Positions 1 through 8,632 of a stretch of 64,000 nt of DNA are shown here, piece after piece. The stretch spans positions 1-64,000 of the forward strand of contig JAPOOG010000006.1 of the NCBI GenBank assembly GCA_026713545.1, written 5' to 3'. The notes beneath the pieces were generated by a model. The model was given only the letters and a program-made list of their open reading frames with translations. It had not been told where the DNA came from and did not search any database. This stretch comes from Bryobacterales bacterium. Lineage in GTDB: Bacteria; Acidobacteriota; Terriglobia; Bryobacterales; UBA6623. Position 1 is the stretch's first letter, and each line of letters starts with the position of its first letter. Position numbers and translations under genes: made by a program.

Positions 1-147
1 CAGTTCGACGACTACGATCCCTACGAACCGGATGAATGGTTTGTTTGGCCGCTCCCCCACGTCGAAGAACGAATCGGCTTCGCCACCTTGCAAGCGTGCC
101 TCGATTACATCATTGCCGGTTGGTGGCGCAGCGAGGAGGCTTCGTAA
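1..147 (+). CDS. C-terminal end of an unrecognised protein (partial)
   Basis: An open frame runs from the first base to a TAA at 145-147 and encodes the last 48 residues of a protein that begins outside the window. The piece is acidic at first (DDYDPYEPDEW) and rich in aromatic residues, ending in AGWWRSEEAS. I do not recognise a family. It lies 43 bp upstream of two small genes on the same strand, so all three could share a transcript. Confidence 0.5.
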   Translation, partial: QFDDYDPYEPDEWFVWPLPHVEERIGFATLQACLDYIIAGWWRSEEAS

Positions 148-190
148 ACAAGGAGCTGCGATCCCATGCTCACAGGAGGACAACCCACTC

Positions 191-424
191 GTGGCAAACC
201 AAGACCCCGACCCGCAGCCACCAACCCAGCAGCTCGACGCACAGCGTCAGTGGGGAAACACCAAGTTCATCAACGGCATGAGATGCCGCCAATGCCTGAT
301 CTGCGGAGATTGGTTCGTAGTCGGCTGGTTCTCCTACCACGGCTGCAGCGACAACCCCCAACTTCGGCTTTTCGATCCGCCCGAATCAAGCTCACCGCCT
401 GCATCCTCCACGCCATCCGATTGA
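191..424 (+). CDS. Small cysteine-rich hypothetical protein
   Basis: A 77-residue protein of unknown function. I start it at GTG 191 because a strong Shine-Dalgarno, AGGAGGA at 174-180, sits 10 bp upstream; the longer open frame upstream has no such site. The centre holds a cluster of cysteines, CRQCLICGDW followed by HGC about 15 residues later, which could bind one metal ion. Both termini are rich in Pro, Gln and Ser and look disordered. Its stop overlaps the next ATG by one base (TGATG), indicating translational coupling. The product is most likely cytoplasmic. Function cannot be assigned. Confidence 0.55.
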   Translation: MANQDPDPQPPTQQLDAQRQWGNTKFINGMRCRQCLICGDWFVVGWFSYHGCSDNPQLRLFDPPESSSPPASSTPSD

Positions 425-687
425 TGCTCTTCGAAGTCTCGAATACGCTAGTGCTCATGAACACCGCTTCCCCGCCGATCGTGTTGATGCTCTCCTTACT
501 GCTCTCGCTCGTGTGCTGGGCGTTCAGCATCCTGATCTGCCGCGACGACGATCACCCCCGTGTCGCCGGCAAACGGCATACGTTGATCAGACCCGCTAAC
601 CTGCTGCTCTGCCTTTCGTTCGTGCTGACCGTCACCGGCCTTTCCCTGATGGTTTACCGGTTGCCCGGCTTCCTCGCCTTCCCCTGA
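424..687 (+). CDS. Small membrane protein, two predicted helices
   Basis: An 87-residue protein starting at ATG 424, overlapping the stop of the preceding gene by one base. Two hydrophobic segments are visible: residues about 15-38 (VLMLSLLLSLVCWAFSILIC) and about 57-75 (LLLCLSFVLTVTGLSLMVY). A short charged loop (RDDDHPRVAGKRH) joins them. The pattern fits a double-pass inner-membrane protein. A later ATG at 457 is an alternative start. No family is recognised; coupling to the cysteine-rich gene suggests the two act together. Confidence 0.45.
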   Translation: MLFEVSNTLVLMNTASPPIVLMLSLLLSLVCWAFSILICRDDDHPRVAGKRHTLIRPANLLLCLSFVLTVTGLSLMVYRLPGFLAFP

Positions 688-717
688 AACCGCACCGGCT
701 TCTCTAGTCTTAACTCC

Positions 718-1329
718 ATGACCTATTCACCTCCCCCCCCCGCTTTGTCTACATCCACCTACAGCAAAGCGCTCCGTTTCCTCAAACAAGACAACGCACT
801 AGCTGTTGCTCTATTCAGCTTGCTCGCCATCTTTATCGCTTTACCCCTCATCTCTAAGCTGTTCGCTCCCCCTTCGCTCTCTGCCTTTCATGCGGAGAAC
901 TTCACCTACCCGTCTCAATGGACGCAATCGCGCTCGCTCACCCTTCATAACGGTGTCTTCACTGGCGATCCCGACTCACCCGGTCTTGAATCGCGCCTTC
1001 ATGTAGAACTCTACGGATTCGCGCAAGGCAACATTGACGCCACAGGCGGTGGCGACGTTGCCGCGATCCTCGTCTCCACCCTCGCCAGCGGCAGCTCGTA
1101 CTACGAGATGCACGTGCTGCTCGAACACGAAGGCAAAACCGTCCACGCAGGCTACGTCTTCATCGGTGACCGCATCAGCCCTGATTGCCTCATCATCAAC
1201 GAACCAGGCATCCAACTACGAAAGCTCACTCGTCAATCGAGCCCCGGCCTCAGCGTCCAACATTACACTCCAGTAACCGAGTATTTCGAGATTCGCAACG
1301 GCCAACTCATCCAGGTTAATTCTCTGTAG
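718..1329 (+). CDS. Hypothetical single-pass membrane protein
   Basis: A 203-residue protein with a cytoplasmic N-terminus of about 25 residues, one strong transmembrane segment (about residues 28-48, AVALFSLLAIFIALPLI) and a soluble C-terminal region of about 150 residues that is probably extracytoplasmic. The soluble part has alternating hydrophobic and polar residues typical of a beta-rich fold, with a DATGGGD stretch near residue 105. No catalytic motif or known family is recognised. It ends at TAG 1327-1329, about 50 bp before a repeated element. Confidence 0.5.
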   Translation: MTYSPPPPALSTSTYSKALRFLKQDNALAVALFSLLAIFIALPLISKLFAPPSLSAFHAENFTYPSQWTQSRSLTLHNGVFTGDPDSPGLESRLHVELYGFAQGNIDATGGGDVAAILVSTLASGSSYYEMHVLLEHEGKTVHAGYVFIGDRISPDCLIINEPGIQLRKLTRQSSPGLSVQHYTPVTEYFEIRNGQLIQVNSL

Positions 1330-1374
1330 CCCCCATCGCACATTCTGCGCACTCTCTCAGAATCAGCGGACCGT

Positions 1375-1462
1375 TGCACTAACGATGCTTTCTGCAATGC
1401 TCAGATGCCAGTACGACAAGTACTGGCTGGTCGACCTACTGGCGGATAAGAACGGCGGACTC
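1375..1462 (+). repeat. Seam repeat, copy A
   Basis: About 85 bp closely matching 8300-8388 (same orientation) and 22632-22720 (inverted). The core reads CCAGTACGACAAGTACTGG, a perfect 7-bp hairpin around GACAA, followed by the palindrome GGTCGACC. In all three copies one frame stays open and would encode CxYDKxWLVDxLA. In copy A the open frame begins at ATG 1384. The copy lies directly upstream of the DUF29 gene. Confidence 0.8.
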
Positions 1463-1496
1463 TGCTTGCTACAATGACCACCGAGTCAACAATTCC

Positions 1497-2132
1497 ATGT
1501 CCTCTTCGACCACCCCCGCCAGTGAGCTTCAGGAGCAAACCGCGGGCGACCTCTACGACAGCGACGTCTACGCCTGGTCCGTCCAGCAGGCAGCCACCCT
1601 TCGTCGGCGCGACTTCGCTGCGGTCGATTGGGACAATGTGATCGAGGAAATCGAGAGCGTGGGAAGAAGCGAAGAACACAAGTGGACTTCTCATTGCGCC
1701 AGGACGATCGAGCATCTTCTCAGCATCGAGCACTATCAACAAGCCACCAAGAAAACGCTGCAGGGCTGGGCGCGGGAAGTGCGTCATTTCCGGGGCAAGA
1801 TGTCCGACGCCATCATCGAGACTCCCAGCCTCAAGAACAAGTATCAGACGATGTTCGCCAACGCCTGGCGGACCGGCCGCAGAGAGGCTCTCGAACGGCT
1901 TGCTGAATACGACCAGCAGCACAACTCCTCGTTGGACGAGGACTCGGCCGTGCGGCGGCGCGATTACTCGATGCCCCACGAATGCCCTTACCGCCTCGAA
2001 GACGTAACGGCCTTCCGGCACAAGCACGACGCTGAACCCCGCCGCGACGTATGGCCCCCACAAGTCGCACAGGTTCTCAACCAGCGGCTCTTCACCAACT
2101 ACCCTACACAAGATCAAGAATGGAGCCGCTAG
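1497..2132 (+). CDS. DUF29 family protein
   Basis: A 211-residue protein matching the DUF29 family, which is common in cyanobacteria, proteobacteria and mobile regions and has no established biochemical role. Family hallmarks are visible: the N-terminal LYDSDVYAWSVQQAATLRRR, the acidic NVIEEIESVGRSE helix near residues 45-60, and the LLSIEHYQQ..GWAREV and SPSLKNKY-like region that follows. The family usually has about 140-150 residues; here an extra tail of about 60 residues follows, rich in Arg and Pro, containing YRLEDV and WPPQ. The start ATG 1497 gives the expected N-terminus. It is a free-standing gene in the accessory region. Confidence 0.85.
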   Translation: MSSSTTPASELQEQTAGDLYDSDVYAWSVQQAATLRRRDFAAVDWDNVIEEIESVGRSEEHKWTSHCARTIEHLLSIEHYQQATKKTLQGWAREVRHFRGKMSDAIIETPSLKNKYQTMFANAWRTGRREALERLAEYDQQHNSSLDEDSAVRRRDYSMPHECPYRLEDVTAFRHKHDAEPRRDVWPPQVAQVLNQRLFTNYPTQDQEWSR

Positions 2133-2494
2133 GCCCCGAATCCGGGGGTGCTGGGAGTCCAGCTCCTCGCTGAAAACGCCGCCTGCGTCCTCTAAGCGCA
2201 CGTTTTTCAGGCCATGCGGCCCTGATCGGTCCATCAGCCGTTCTCCCGCCAGTCGTACTGTTAGTCGATCCTAAGCTGTCTGGCGCGACACGTTGGTAGA
2301 ATCGCAACTCGCGGAGCTCGAAAACGGCAGTTTTCGTTAGTCGGGCCTAACTGATCAGGGGGCGGCTCCTTTTTTCGGCCGCACTGACCACTTCGTTACG
2401 CCGGCGGCCCTGCGTTGCACAAGGGTTTTTTTCAAGGCCGGCGAGGGCTATTGACAAATGTGAACGCTATTCTGTTGCCGCAGTACGGCCTCGC
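2133..2494. other. Intergenic stretch, no gene seen
   Basis: About 360 bp between two convergent genes. A short stretch near 2170-2195 (CTCGCTGAAAACGCCGCCTG) resembles the start of the two direct repeats at 11667 and 13553, possibly a third, very short remnant. The rest shows no open frame with coding character and no clear terminator. Confidence 0.4.
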
Positions 2495-3010
2495 TCATGA
2501 GCTCGACACTTCGACTGACATGGGCTCCTTCACACGATCCCATTCGCGCTTCAGGATACTTCGCGCAAGGTTAATCACCTCAGTATGAATCTCGGGAAAC
2601 ACGTCGGGCTTCCTATTCTCGATTGAAGACACCATTTTTTTTATCAGCACTTCCAAGCGCTGATGGTCGTTCTCGTTTGGGTTGAGCATGAACTGAATCT
2701 TGTCCACTAGAAGTGTTACACGCTGATAGTCTTCGTCGGACCGGTCCTCGTAACCTGACACATAGTAGTGCAAGGAACTGCTTGTGAGTTCTGCCAGCAA
2801 ATCGCGCAGATTGTTGATCCATGCCTGCCGCATCGGTGCAGTAATCTGCTTACTCGACGCTTCCGATGAGGCGCGCATTTGATCGCGCGCGAGTGCAGAC
2901 GATGTTGTTATTTGGCGCGTAGCGATGCGCCAGGATACCATCGGTCCGATAAACACCGCCAGGGTCGTTGCAATGAGAGACAAAGTAGCAATATCCATTT
3001 CGACCTCCAA
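2495..3010 (-). CDS. Hypothetical membrane-anchored protein
   Basis: A 171-residue protein. Residues about 6-26 (IATLSLIATTLAVFIGPMVSW) form one hydrophobic N-terminal segment; the rest is soluble and mostly helical and charged. A polar stretch rich in Ser, Ala and Thr (about 30-55) is followed by WINNLRDLLAELTSSSLHYY and two further amphipathic helices. This layout, a membrane anchor plus helical bundle, occurs in several small defence-associated proteins, but I recognise no named family. It is transcribed divergently from the restriction-modification gene; the 247-bp gap between them holds an inverted repeat that could control both. Confidence 0.6.
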   Translation of the reverse strand: MEVEMDIATLSLIATTLAVFIGPMVSWRIATRQITTSSALARDQMRASSEASSKQITAPMRQAWINNLRDLLAELTSSSLHYYVSGYEDRSDEDYQRVTLLVDKIQFMLNPNENDHQRLEVLIKKMVSSIENRKPDVFPEIHTEVINLARSILKREWDRVKEPMSVEVSSS

Positions 3011-3153
3011 TCACACCTGTACATTCTTCCACGCCTTCCTCCACACCGGCCAGATCTCTCGTCAACTTTCCCGTATATCCACCCAGCACCAGCAGTACCG
3101 GGACTTGACCCTACAGCGCTGCAAGCTTGTTATACGCGTTCTGGAGCTTTTGA

Positions 3154-3176
3154 GATCAGGTTTTTTCCACCTGATC
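3154..3176. promoter_or_regulatory. Inverted repeat between divergent genes
   Basis: GATCAGGT, 7-bp spacer TTTTTCC, ACCTGATC: a perfect 8-bp inverted repeat about 80 bp upstream of the restriction-modification start and about 145 bp from the divergent hypothetical gene. It could be an operator for a dimeric repressor or a hairpin. No regulator gene of the C-protein type is seen next to it. Function is inferred from position only. Confidence 0.35.
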
Positions 3177-3257
3177 AGCGCTTGACTTCGCACTCTGCGA
3201 CCTGCGCGTGCCAGTATAGGGAGCATGAAAAAGGTCAGGGCAGAGTGAGGAAGTTTC

Positions 3258-6200
3258 ATGACTGCACTTGAGTCGTTGCTGGATTCCTATCGTGCGAAGG
3301 CTCTCACTGAGCGGGACAAGGGCACGGCGTTCGAAAAACTAGTGGCTGCCTGGCTGCTGGCGGACCCGGTCCAAAGTAGGCGTTTTGAGGACGTGCAACT
3401 CTGGCGAGACTGGGCGCGCAGTCAAGGGCGCGACCGTACGGATACCGGCATCGATCTGGTTGGAACGCTGCACGGCGGCGGCTTCGTCGCTGTCCAGTGC
3501 AAGTTTTTTGATCCTGAGCAGAAGATCGAGAAACGGGACATCGACAGCTTTATCTCGGCTTCGGCGAAGCCGGAATTTGCGGAACGCCTGATCGTCGAAA
3601 CGACACGGGTTCCATGGAGCCCTCTTGCAGAGAGCATGCTGTGGGGCCAGGCAATTCCGACCACACGCATCGGCTTGCAGGAGCTGATGGCAAGTGAGGT
3701 GGACTGGTCATCCTTCGCCGGCACCGGAGAAGTCCTGCGCCGGGAGCCAAGAACCTTGCGCCCCGATCAGATGGAGGCTCTCGAAGCCGTGCGCACGGGC
3801 TTGGCCACGGCAGACCGCGGCAAGCTCATCATGGCCTGTGGCACGGGTAAAACGCTGACCTCGCTGCGCATAGCCGAGGATTTGGCCGGTGTCGGTCAAC
3901 AGGTGCTGCTCCTGATGCCCTCACTGGCGTTGATGGCGCAGTCGGTTCGCGAATGGTGTGCCGACGCGATATTGCCATCGGCCACATTTGCGGTCTGTTC
4001 GGATACGCAGGTAGGTAAGCGCCGCCGGAGCATGGACGATGTTGCGGAGCTGGAAGTGACCGATCTGTCGCTCCCGGCCACGACCGATGCGAAGAGTGTA
4101 GCGTCGGCGGTCTCACGGGCCGACACGAAGACGTTGCGAGTGGTCTTTGCCACCTATCAGTCGATTCAGGTGATCGAAAAGGCGCAAACCGAGTACGGCT
4201 TGCCGGAATTCGACCTGATTGTCTGCGATGAAGCGCATCGCACGACTGGCGTGACCTTTGCAGGCGAGGACCAGTCGAACTTCGTCAAGGTGCATGACAA
4301 CGCGGTAATCCGGGGTCGAAAGCGACTCTACATGACGGCGACGCCGCGCATTTATGGTGAGGGTGCCAAGTCGAAGGCACGTGAGCTTGACGTGGTGCTG
4401 GCCTCGATGGACGACGAGGCGATGTACGGCCAAGTGCTTTTCCATGCCGGTTTCTCACGGGCGGTCGAAAACGGAATTTTGACCGACTACCGGGTGATCG
4501 TTCTGGTCATGGACGAGGGGCTTGTGAGTGCCTCGGTGCAGAAGCGTCTCTCTGATGAAAACAGCGAGCTTGTTCTCGACGACGCAACCAAGATTATCGG
4601 TTGCTGGAAAGCGTTATCCAAAGCCGGGCTGGTGCTGGGACCCTCAGACGATCCCGAACCGATGCGGCGCGCTCTGGCGTTCTGCCGTGACATCAAGAGT
4701 TCCAAGCTGATCCGAGATGAGTTCGAGAAGGTCGTCAATGAGTTTCAGACACAGGCGGTTAGCGAGAACGGTGAGGGTGAGAGCACAGAAGGGCTGCATT
4801 GTGCCGTCCGGCATGTGGACGGCACCTACAAAGCCCGTGAACGGGGATTGCGGCTCGACTGGCTGAAAGAAGATGCCGACGCGAATTCCTGCCGCATCCT
4901 GAGCAATGCGCGCTGCCTTGCCGAAGGCGTAGATGTTCCGGCGCTGGATTCGATCCTGTTTCTCCATCCGCGCAACAGCCAGATCGATGTGGTGCAGTCG
5001 GTGGGCCGGGTAATGCGCCGCGCTGCGGGCAAGCGGATGGGCTACGTGATTCTGCCGGTCGGAGTGCCAGCCGGCGTGCCGGCCGACCAAGCACTGAACG
5101 ACAACAAGAAATATCGCGTCGTGTGGCAGATCCTCAACGCCCTGCGAGCGCACGACGAACGTCTGGACAAGGTCATCAACCAAGGTAGCCTTGGCCAGGA
5201 TGTGAGCGACAGGATAGCGATCATCGACGGCACGGCGGCGACGGGGAGCCCCGAGCTCCGTGCGGTCACGGCGGAAGTCGACGACCTCCCTGCACGCTCG
5301 CAGCCCCCACGCCCCGATATCGGCAAGGGCGGCGATAAACCCACACAGGGTTCTGGAAAGAATCAGCAGCAGGTTCTCGTCATCGACGAATTCTCCCGGG
5401 CGATCATGGCGAAGATCGTCGAGAAATGCGGCACACGGGACTATTGGGAAGACTGGGCCGGCGACGTGGCCGATATCGCCGAACGGCATATCACCCGCAT
5501 CAGCGCACTCGTGGATCACCCCGGCAGCGACGCTCATGCTTTCTTCGAGGATTTCCTGAAAGAGGTCCGCGACGACCTCAACGAATTGATATCCGAACGT
5601 GACGCCATCGAGATGCTGGCCCAGCACATCATCACCCGGCCGGTGTTCGACGCGCTGTTCGAAGGCCACGCCTTTGTTGACAGTAACCCCGTGTCGAAAG
5701 CCATGCAGGAGGTTATCGGCGTAATCGACGAGGCTCACGTCGAACGGGAAGCGGAGAAACTGGAGGGCTTCTACGCCTCAGTGCGCCGCCGCGCCGCCGG
5801 GATTAGCGAGCCTCAAGCACGGCAGAAGCTGATCGTCGAGCTCTATGACAAGTTCTTCCGGGGTGCTTTCCCGCGTACCACGAAGATGCTGGGCATCGTC
5901 TACACACCGTCAGAAGTTGTGGATTTCATCATCCGGTCGGTCGACGATGTTCTGCGGTCGGAGTTCGCGCAAACGCTCGGTTCCAAGGGAGTTCATATCA
6001 TCGATCCCTTCACCGGGACGGGCACCTTCATCACTCGGTTGCTGCAGTCGGGCCTGATCGCCCCGCAAGACCTGGAGCGGAAATACCGCGACGAGATACA
6101 CGCCAACGAGATCGTGCTGCTCGCTTACTACATCGCGGCCATCAACATCGAGACCGTGTTCCATGAGCTGACAGCGCGTGAGGACTACCTGCCGTTCGAG

Positions 6201-8165
6201 GGAATCTGCCTGACCGACACCTTCAACATGTACGAGAGCGAAGACCAGCTTTCCTTCTACATGAAGAACAACTCGGACCGTCGAACGCGGCAGAAGAATA
6301 CCGATATCCGGGTGATCATCGGCAATCCACCCTATTCGGCGGGACAGAAAAGCGAGAACGAAAACGCCCAGAACGTCACCTATCCGGACTTGGACCAAAA
6401 AATCCGTTCTACCTACGCGCAGAAGTCCACTGCGACTTTGCAGTCTAATCTCTATGACCCTTATGTTCGCGCGATCCGTTGGGGGGGCGACCGGATTGGA
6501 GAAACCGGGGTCATGGCCTACGTGACCAATGCCGGATGGATCGAAAACAACGCCATGGACGGAATGCGCAAGTGCATCGCAGAGGAGTTTGCCAGCGTGC
6601 ATGTGTTCCACCTTCGCGGGGACCAAAGGACATCGGGCGAGCTCTCACGCCGAGAGGGGGGCAAGATATTCGGTTCCGGCAGCCGGGCGCCAATAGCCAT
6701 CACCATATTTGTCAAGAACCCGTCCGCGAAGGAGCAGGGTCGCATTCTCATCCACGACATCGGCGACTATCTGGACCGGGAGCAAAAGTTCGAAATCATC
6801 CGGCGGTTCAGCAGCATCGGAGGCATCACTCAAGCTGATGGCTGGACTCGGATCACGACCGACAGGCATGGTGACTGGCTGGACCAGCGCGACGAAAGTT
6901 TCGAGGCATTCCTGAAACTTGGGGACAAGAAAGAGAAACATGGGGAAACCTGCTTCGAGGACTATTCCCTGGGAGTTGTCACAAACCGTGACGCTTGGTG
7001 CATCAACCCCTCGCTTCCAGACTTGAAGAGCAATATTTCGGCAACCATGCACTTTTACAACGAAGAACGAAAGCGCTGGGAGGGCGAGAGGGATTCAGCA
7101 ACGGCGCCGGCGAAGATCGCGGATTTCCTCAATCCGGATCCGAAGCGGATCAGTTGGACATTCAACTTGAAGCAAGATCTAACTAGACGGAAGCGTTTGG
7201 ATCTCTCCGAAGGACAATTCGTGCAGTGCATGTATAGACCCTTCACGAAACAATGGCAGTTCTACAGTCGCCGCCTTAACGAACGTGTCTACCGAATGCC
7301 TCGCATCTTCCCGAACAACGAGCTTCCGAACCGGGTGATCGCGGTGACCGGAAAAGGAGGAAGCGCTTCTTTCTCCACACTCATGCTGGATACATTGCCG
7401 AATTTACACACGATTGATTCCGGCCAATGCTTCCCGTTCTGGCTCTACGAGGAAACCCAACCGGACGAGAACAAATCCCTGCTAGCGGGTATCGAGACCG
7501 GTTCCCACCGCCGCCGTGAGGCGATTAGCGAGACGGGGCTGAAGCACTTTCGCGAGGCCTATCCCGGCCAGGTCATCAGCCGCGAGGACATCTTCCACTA
7601 TATCTACGGCCTGCTGCACTCCGAGGACTACCGGAACCGCTTCCGGGCGAATCTCGCCAAGGACATCCCGCGTATTCCCTGCGTAAAGGATGCTGAGGAA
7701 TTTCGGGCCTTCCACGATGCGGGCCAGCGGCTCGGCGAACTCCATGTTGGCTATGAGCAGGTTGAGCCTTATCCCGCGGTCATCGACGCCGGCGGTCGCG
7801 ACCTCCAATCTGTTGACGATCCCGCCTCCTTCTTCCGAGTCGTGAAGATGAAGCATCCTGGCAGCGGAAGGAACAAGGATCGGTCAACCATCATCTACAA
7901 CCACAACATCACCGTTAGCGAGATACCCGACGCCGCATGGGACTATGTCGTCAACGGCAAACCGGCCCTCGCCTGGGTCATGGAGCGACAGACCGTCAAG
8001 ACCGACAAGGCAAGCGGCATCGTCAGCGACGCCAATTGCTATGCCGTCGAGACCGTCGGAAACCCGCGCTACCCTCTCGACCTGTTGCTCCGCGTCATCA
8101 CCGTCAGTCTCGAAACCAGGAGAATCGTGCAAGCGCTTCCCGAGCTGCAGATTGACGAGCTGTAG
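3258..8165 (+). CDS. Single-chain restriction-modification enzyme, type ISP-like (Mrr nuclease-helicase-N6 methyltransferase)
   Basis: A 1,635-residue protein carrying nuclease, ATP-dependent translocase and DNA methyltransferase activities in one chain, as in type ISP enzymes such as LlaBIII and LlaGI. In order: an Mrr/PD-(D/E)xK-like nuclease (D65 in GIDL, QCK near 80-82); a superfamily 2 helicase with Walker A ACGTGKT (about 193-199), CDEAH (about 323-327), TATPR (about 360) and QSVGRVMRR (about 580); a coupler; and an adenine-N6 methyltransferase with DPFTGTG (about 916) and GNPPYS (about 1022). The C-terminal ~500 residues should hold the target-recognition domain. All motifs are intact and the length matches the family, so it is likely functional, protecting host sites by methylation and cutting unmethylated DNA after translocation. 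No separate specificity subunit is present or needed. The start ATG 3258 precedes the nuclease domain by the expected distance. Confidence 0.92.
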   Translation: MTALESLLDSYRAKALTERDKGTAFEKLVAAWLLADPVQSRRFEDVQLWRDWARSQGRDRTDTGIDLVGTLHGGGFVAVQCKFFDPEQKIEKRDIDSFISASAKPEFAERLIVETTRVPWSPLAESMLWGQAIPTTRIGLQELMASEVDWSSFAGTGEVLRREPRTLRPDQMEALEAVRTGLATADRGKLIMACGTGKTLTSLRIAEDLAGVGQQVLLLMPSLALMAQSVREWCADAILPSATFAVCSDTQVGKRRRSMDDVAELEVTDLSLPATTDAKSVASAVSRADTKTLRVVFATYQSIQVIEKAQTEYGLPEFDLIVCDEAHRTTGVTFAGEDQSNFVKVHDNAVIRGRKRLYMTATPRIYGEGAKSKARELDVVLASMDDEAMYGQVLFHAGFSRAVENGILTDYRVIVLVMDEGLVSASVQKRLSDENSELVLDDATKIIGCWKALSKAGLVLGPSDDPEPMRRALAFCRDIKSSKLIRDEFEKVVNEFQTQAVSENGEGESTEGLHCAVRHVDGTYKARERGLRLDWLKEDADANSCRILSNARCLAEGVDVPALDSILFLHPRNSQIDVVQSVGRVMRRAAGKRMGYVILPVGVPAGVPADQALNDNKKYRVVWQILNALRAHDERLDKVINQGSLGQDVSDRIAIIDGTAATGSPELRAVTAEVDDLPARSQPPRPDIGKGGDKPTQGSGKNQQQVLVIDEFSRAIMAKIVEKCGTRDYWEDWAGDVADIAERHITRISALVDHPGSDAHAFFEDFLKEVRDDLNELISERDAIEMLAQHIITRPVFDALFEGHAFVDSNPVSKAMQEVIGVIDEAHVEREAEKLEGFYASVRRRAAGISEPQARQKLIVELYDKFFRGAFPRTTKMLGIVYTPSEVVDFIIRSVDDVLRSEFAQTLGSKGVHIIDPFTGTGTFITRLLQSGLIAPQDLERKYRDEIHANEIVLLAYYIAAINIETVFHELTAREDYLPFEGICLTDTFNMYESEDQLSFYMKNNSDRRTRQKNTDIRVIIGNPPYSAGQKSENENAQNVTYPDLDQKIRSTYAQKSTATLQSNLYDPYVRAIRWGGDRIGETGVMAYVTNAGWIENNAMDGMRKCIAEEFASVHVFHLRGDQRTSGELSRREGGKIFGSGSRAPIAITIFVKNPSAKEQGRILIHDIGDYLDREQKFEIIRRFSSIGGITQADGWTRITTDRHGDWLDQRDESFEAFLKLGDKKEKHGETCFEDYSLGVVTNRDAWCINPSLPDLKSNISATMHFYNEERKRWEGERDSATAPAKIADFLNPDPKRISWTFNLKQDLTRRKRLDLSEGQFVQCMYRPFTKQWQFYSRRLNERVYRMPRIFPNNELPNRVIAVTGKGGSASFSTLMLDTLPNLHTIDSGQCFPFWLYEETQPDENKSLLAGIETGSHRRREAISETGLKHFREAYPGQVISREDIFHYIYGLLHSEDYRNRFRANLAKDIPRIPCVKDAEEFRAFHDAGQRLGELHVGYEQVEPYPAVIDAGGRDLQSVDDPASFFRVVKMKHPGSGRNKDRSTIIYNHNITVSEIPDAAWDYVVNGKPALAWVMERQTVKTDKASGIVSDANCYAVETVGNPRYPLDLLLRVITVSLETRRIVQALPELQIDEL

Positions 8166-8184
8166 AAGACCCTTTAGGCCCTTT

Positions 8185-8280
8185 CGCTTGACGAGCCAGC
8201 GGCTCGGACTATGAACCGAGGAAGTCGTCATGCGCACACTTGATTCCGTCCTGCCGCAGCTTAAGGTCGAAGGCTACTAG
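8185..8280 (+). pseudogene. Decayed gene tail of the TEEVV/AGLPQL family
   Basis: One frame reads RLTSQRLGL, a TGA at 8212-8214, then TEEVVMRTLDSVLPQLK and a stop at 8278-8280. It is clearly related to the C-terminus of the intact gene at 15381-15749 (RLGVSTEEAAMRALDAGLPQ) and to the tail at 14662-14754. The in-frame stop and missing upstream part mark it as a remnant. It is followed within 30 bp by seam repeat copy B. Confidence 0.65.
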
Positions 8281-8299
8281 CGCTGCTCTGCCATCCATC

Positions 8300-8388
8300 A
8301 CACAAACGATGCTTCCTGCAATACTCACATGCCAGTACGACAAGTACTGGCTGGTCGACCTGTTAGCGAGTAAGAACGCCGGACCCTA
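8300..8388 (+). repeat. Seam repeat, copy B
   Basis: Second copy of the ~85-bp element, same orientation as copy A. It contains the perfect hairpin CCAGTAC-GACAA-GTACTGG and GGTCGACC. Its conserved frame encodes CQYDKYWLVDLLASKNAGP and stops at 8386-8388, 2 bp before the ATG of the DUF5131 remnant. It matches the inverted copy C over nearly its whole length, including the end GGACCCTAGC. Confidence 0.85.
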
Positions 8389-8390
8389 GC

Positions 8391-8578
8391 ATGGCTGATT
8401 CCAAAATCGAGTGGACCGAGCGGACCTGGAATCCTATTCGGACTGTCGGAAGATCAGTCCGGAATGCAAGCACTGCTACGCCGCCGTGTTTGCGGAGCGC
8501 TTCCGAGGAGTTGCGGGACATCCTTACGAGCAAGGGTTCGACCTGCACCTGCGGCAGCAACAACTTACACGAATCTAG
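8391..8578 (+). pseudogene. DUF5131 (phage Gp37/Gp68-type) gene remnant, frameshifted
   Basis: The start is typical of DUF5131 proteins: MADSKIEWTERTWNP. A frameshift near 8436-8441 follows; the next frame continues the family sequence with CRKISPECKHCYAAVFAERF and GHPYEQGFDLHLR and stops at 8576-8578. The family is usually over 200 residues, so most of the C-terminus is lost. DUF5131 proteins carry a CxxC/CxxCYA motif like that of radical-SAM enzymes and are often phage-borne. The gene is inactive. Confidence 0.85.
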
Positions 8579-8632
8579 CAGGTGTGGACCCGAGCTTTGG
8601 GCGAAGACGCAAAACGAAGTGGATCCGACGTT

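Noticed and set aside
1401-2234. Long minus-strand frame of 277 codons
   Set aside because: It lies opposite the DUF29 gene, which has clear family sequence; the minus frame has no recognisable content.
4644-5738. 364-codon minus-strand frame, with others at 5910-6626
   Set aside because: Shadows of the restriction-modification gene, whose helicase and methyltransferase motifs are intact in the plus frame.
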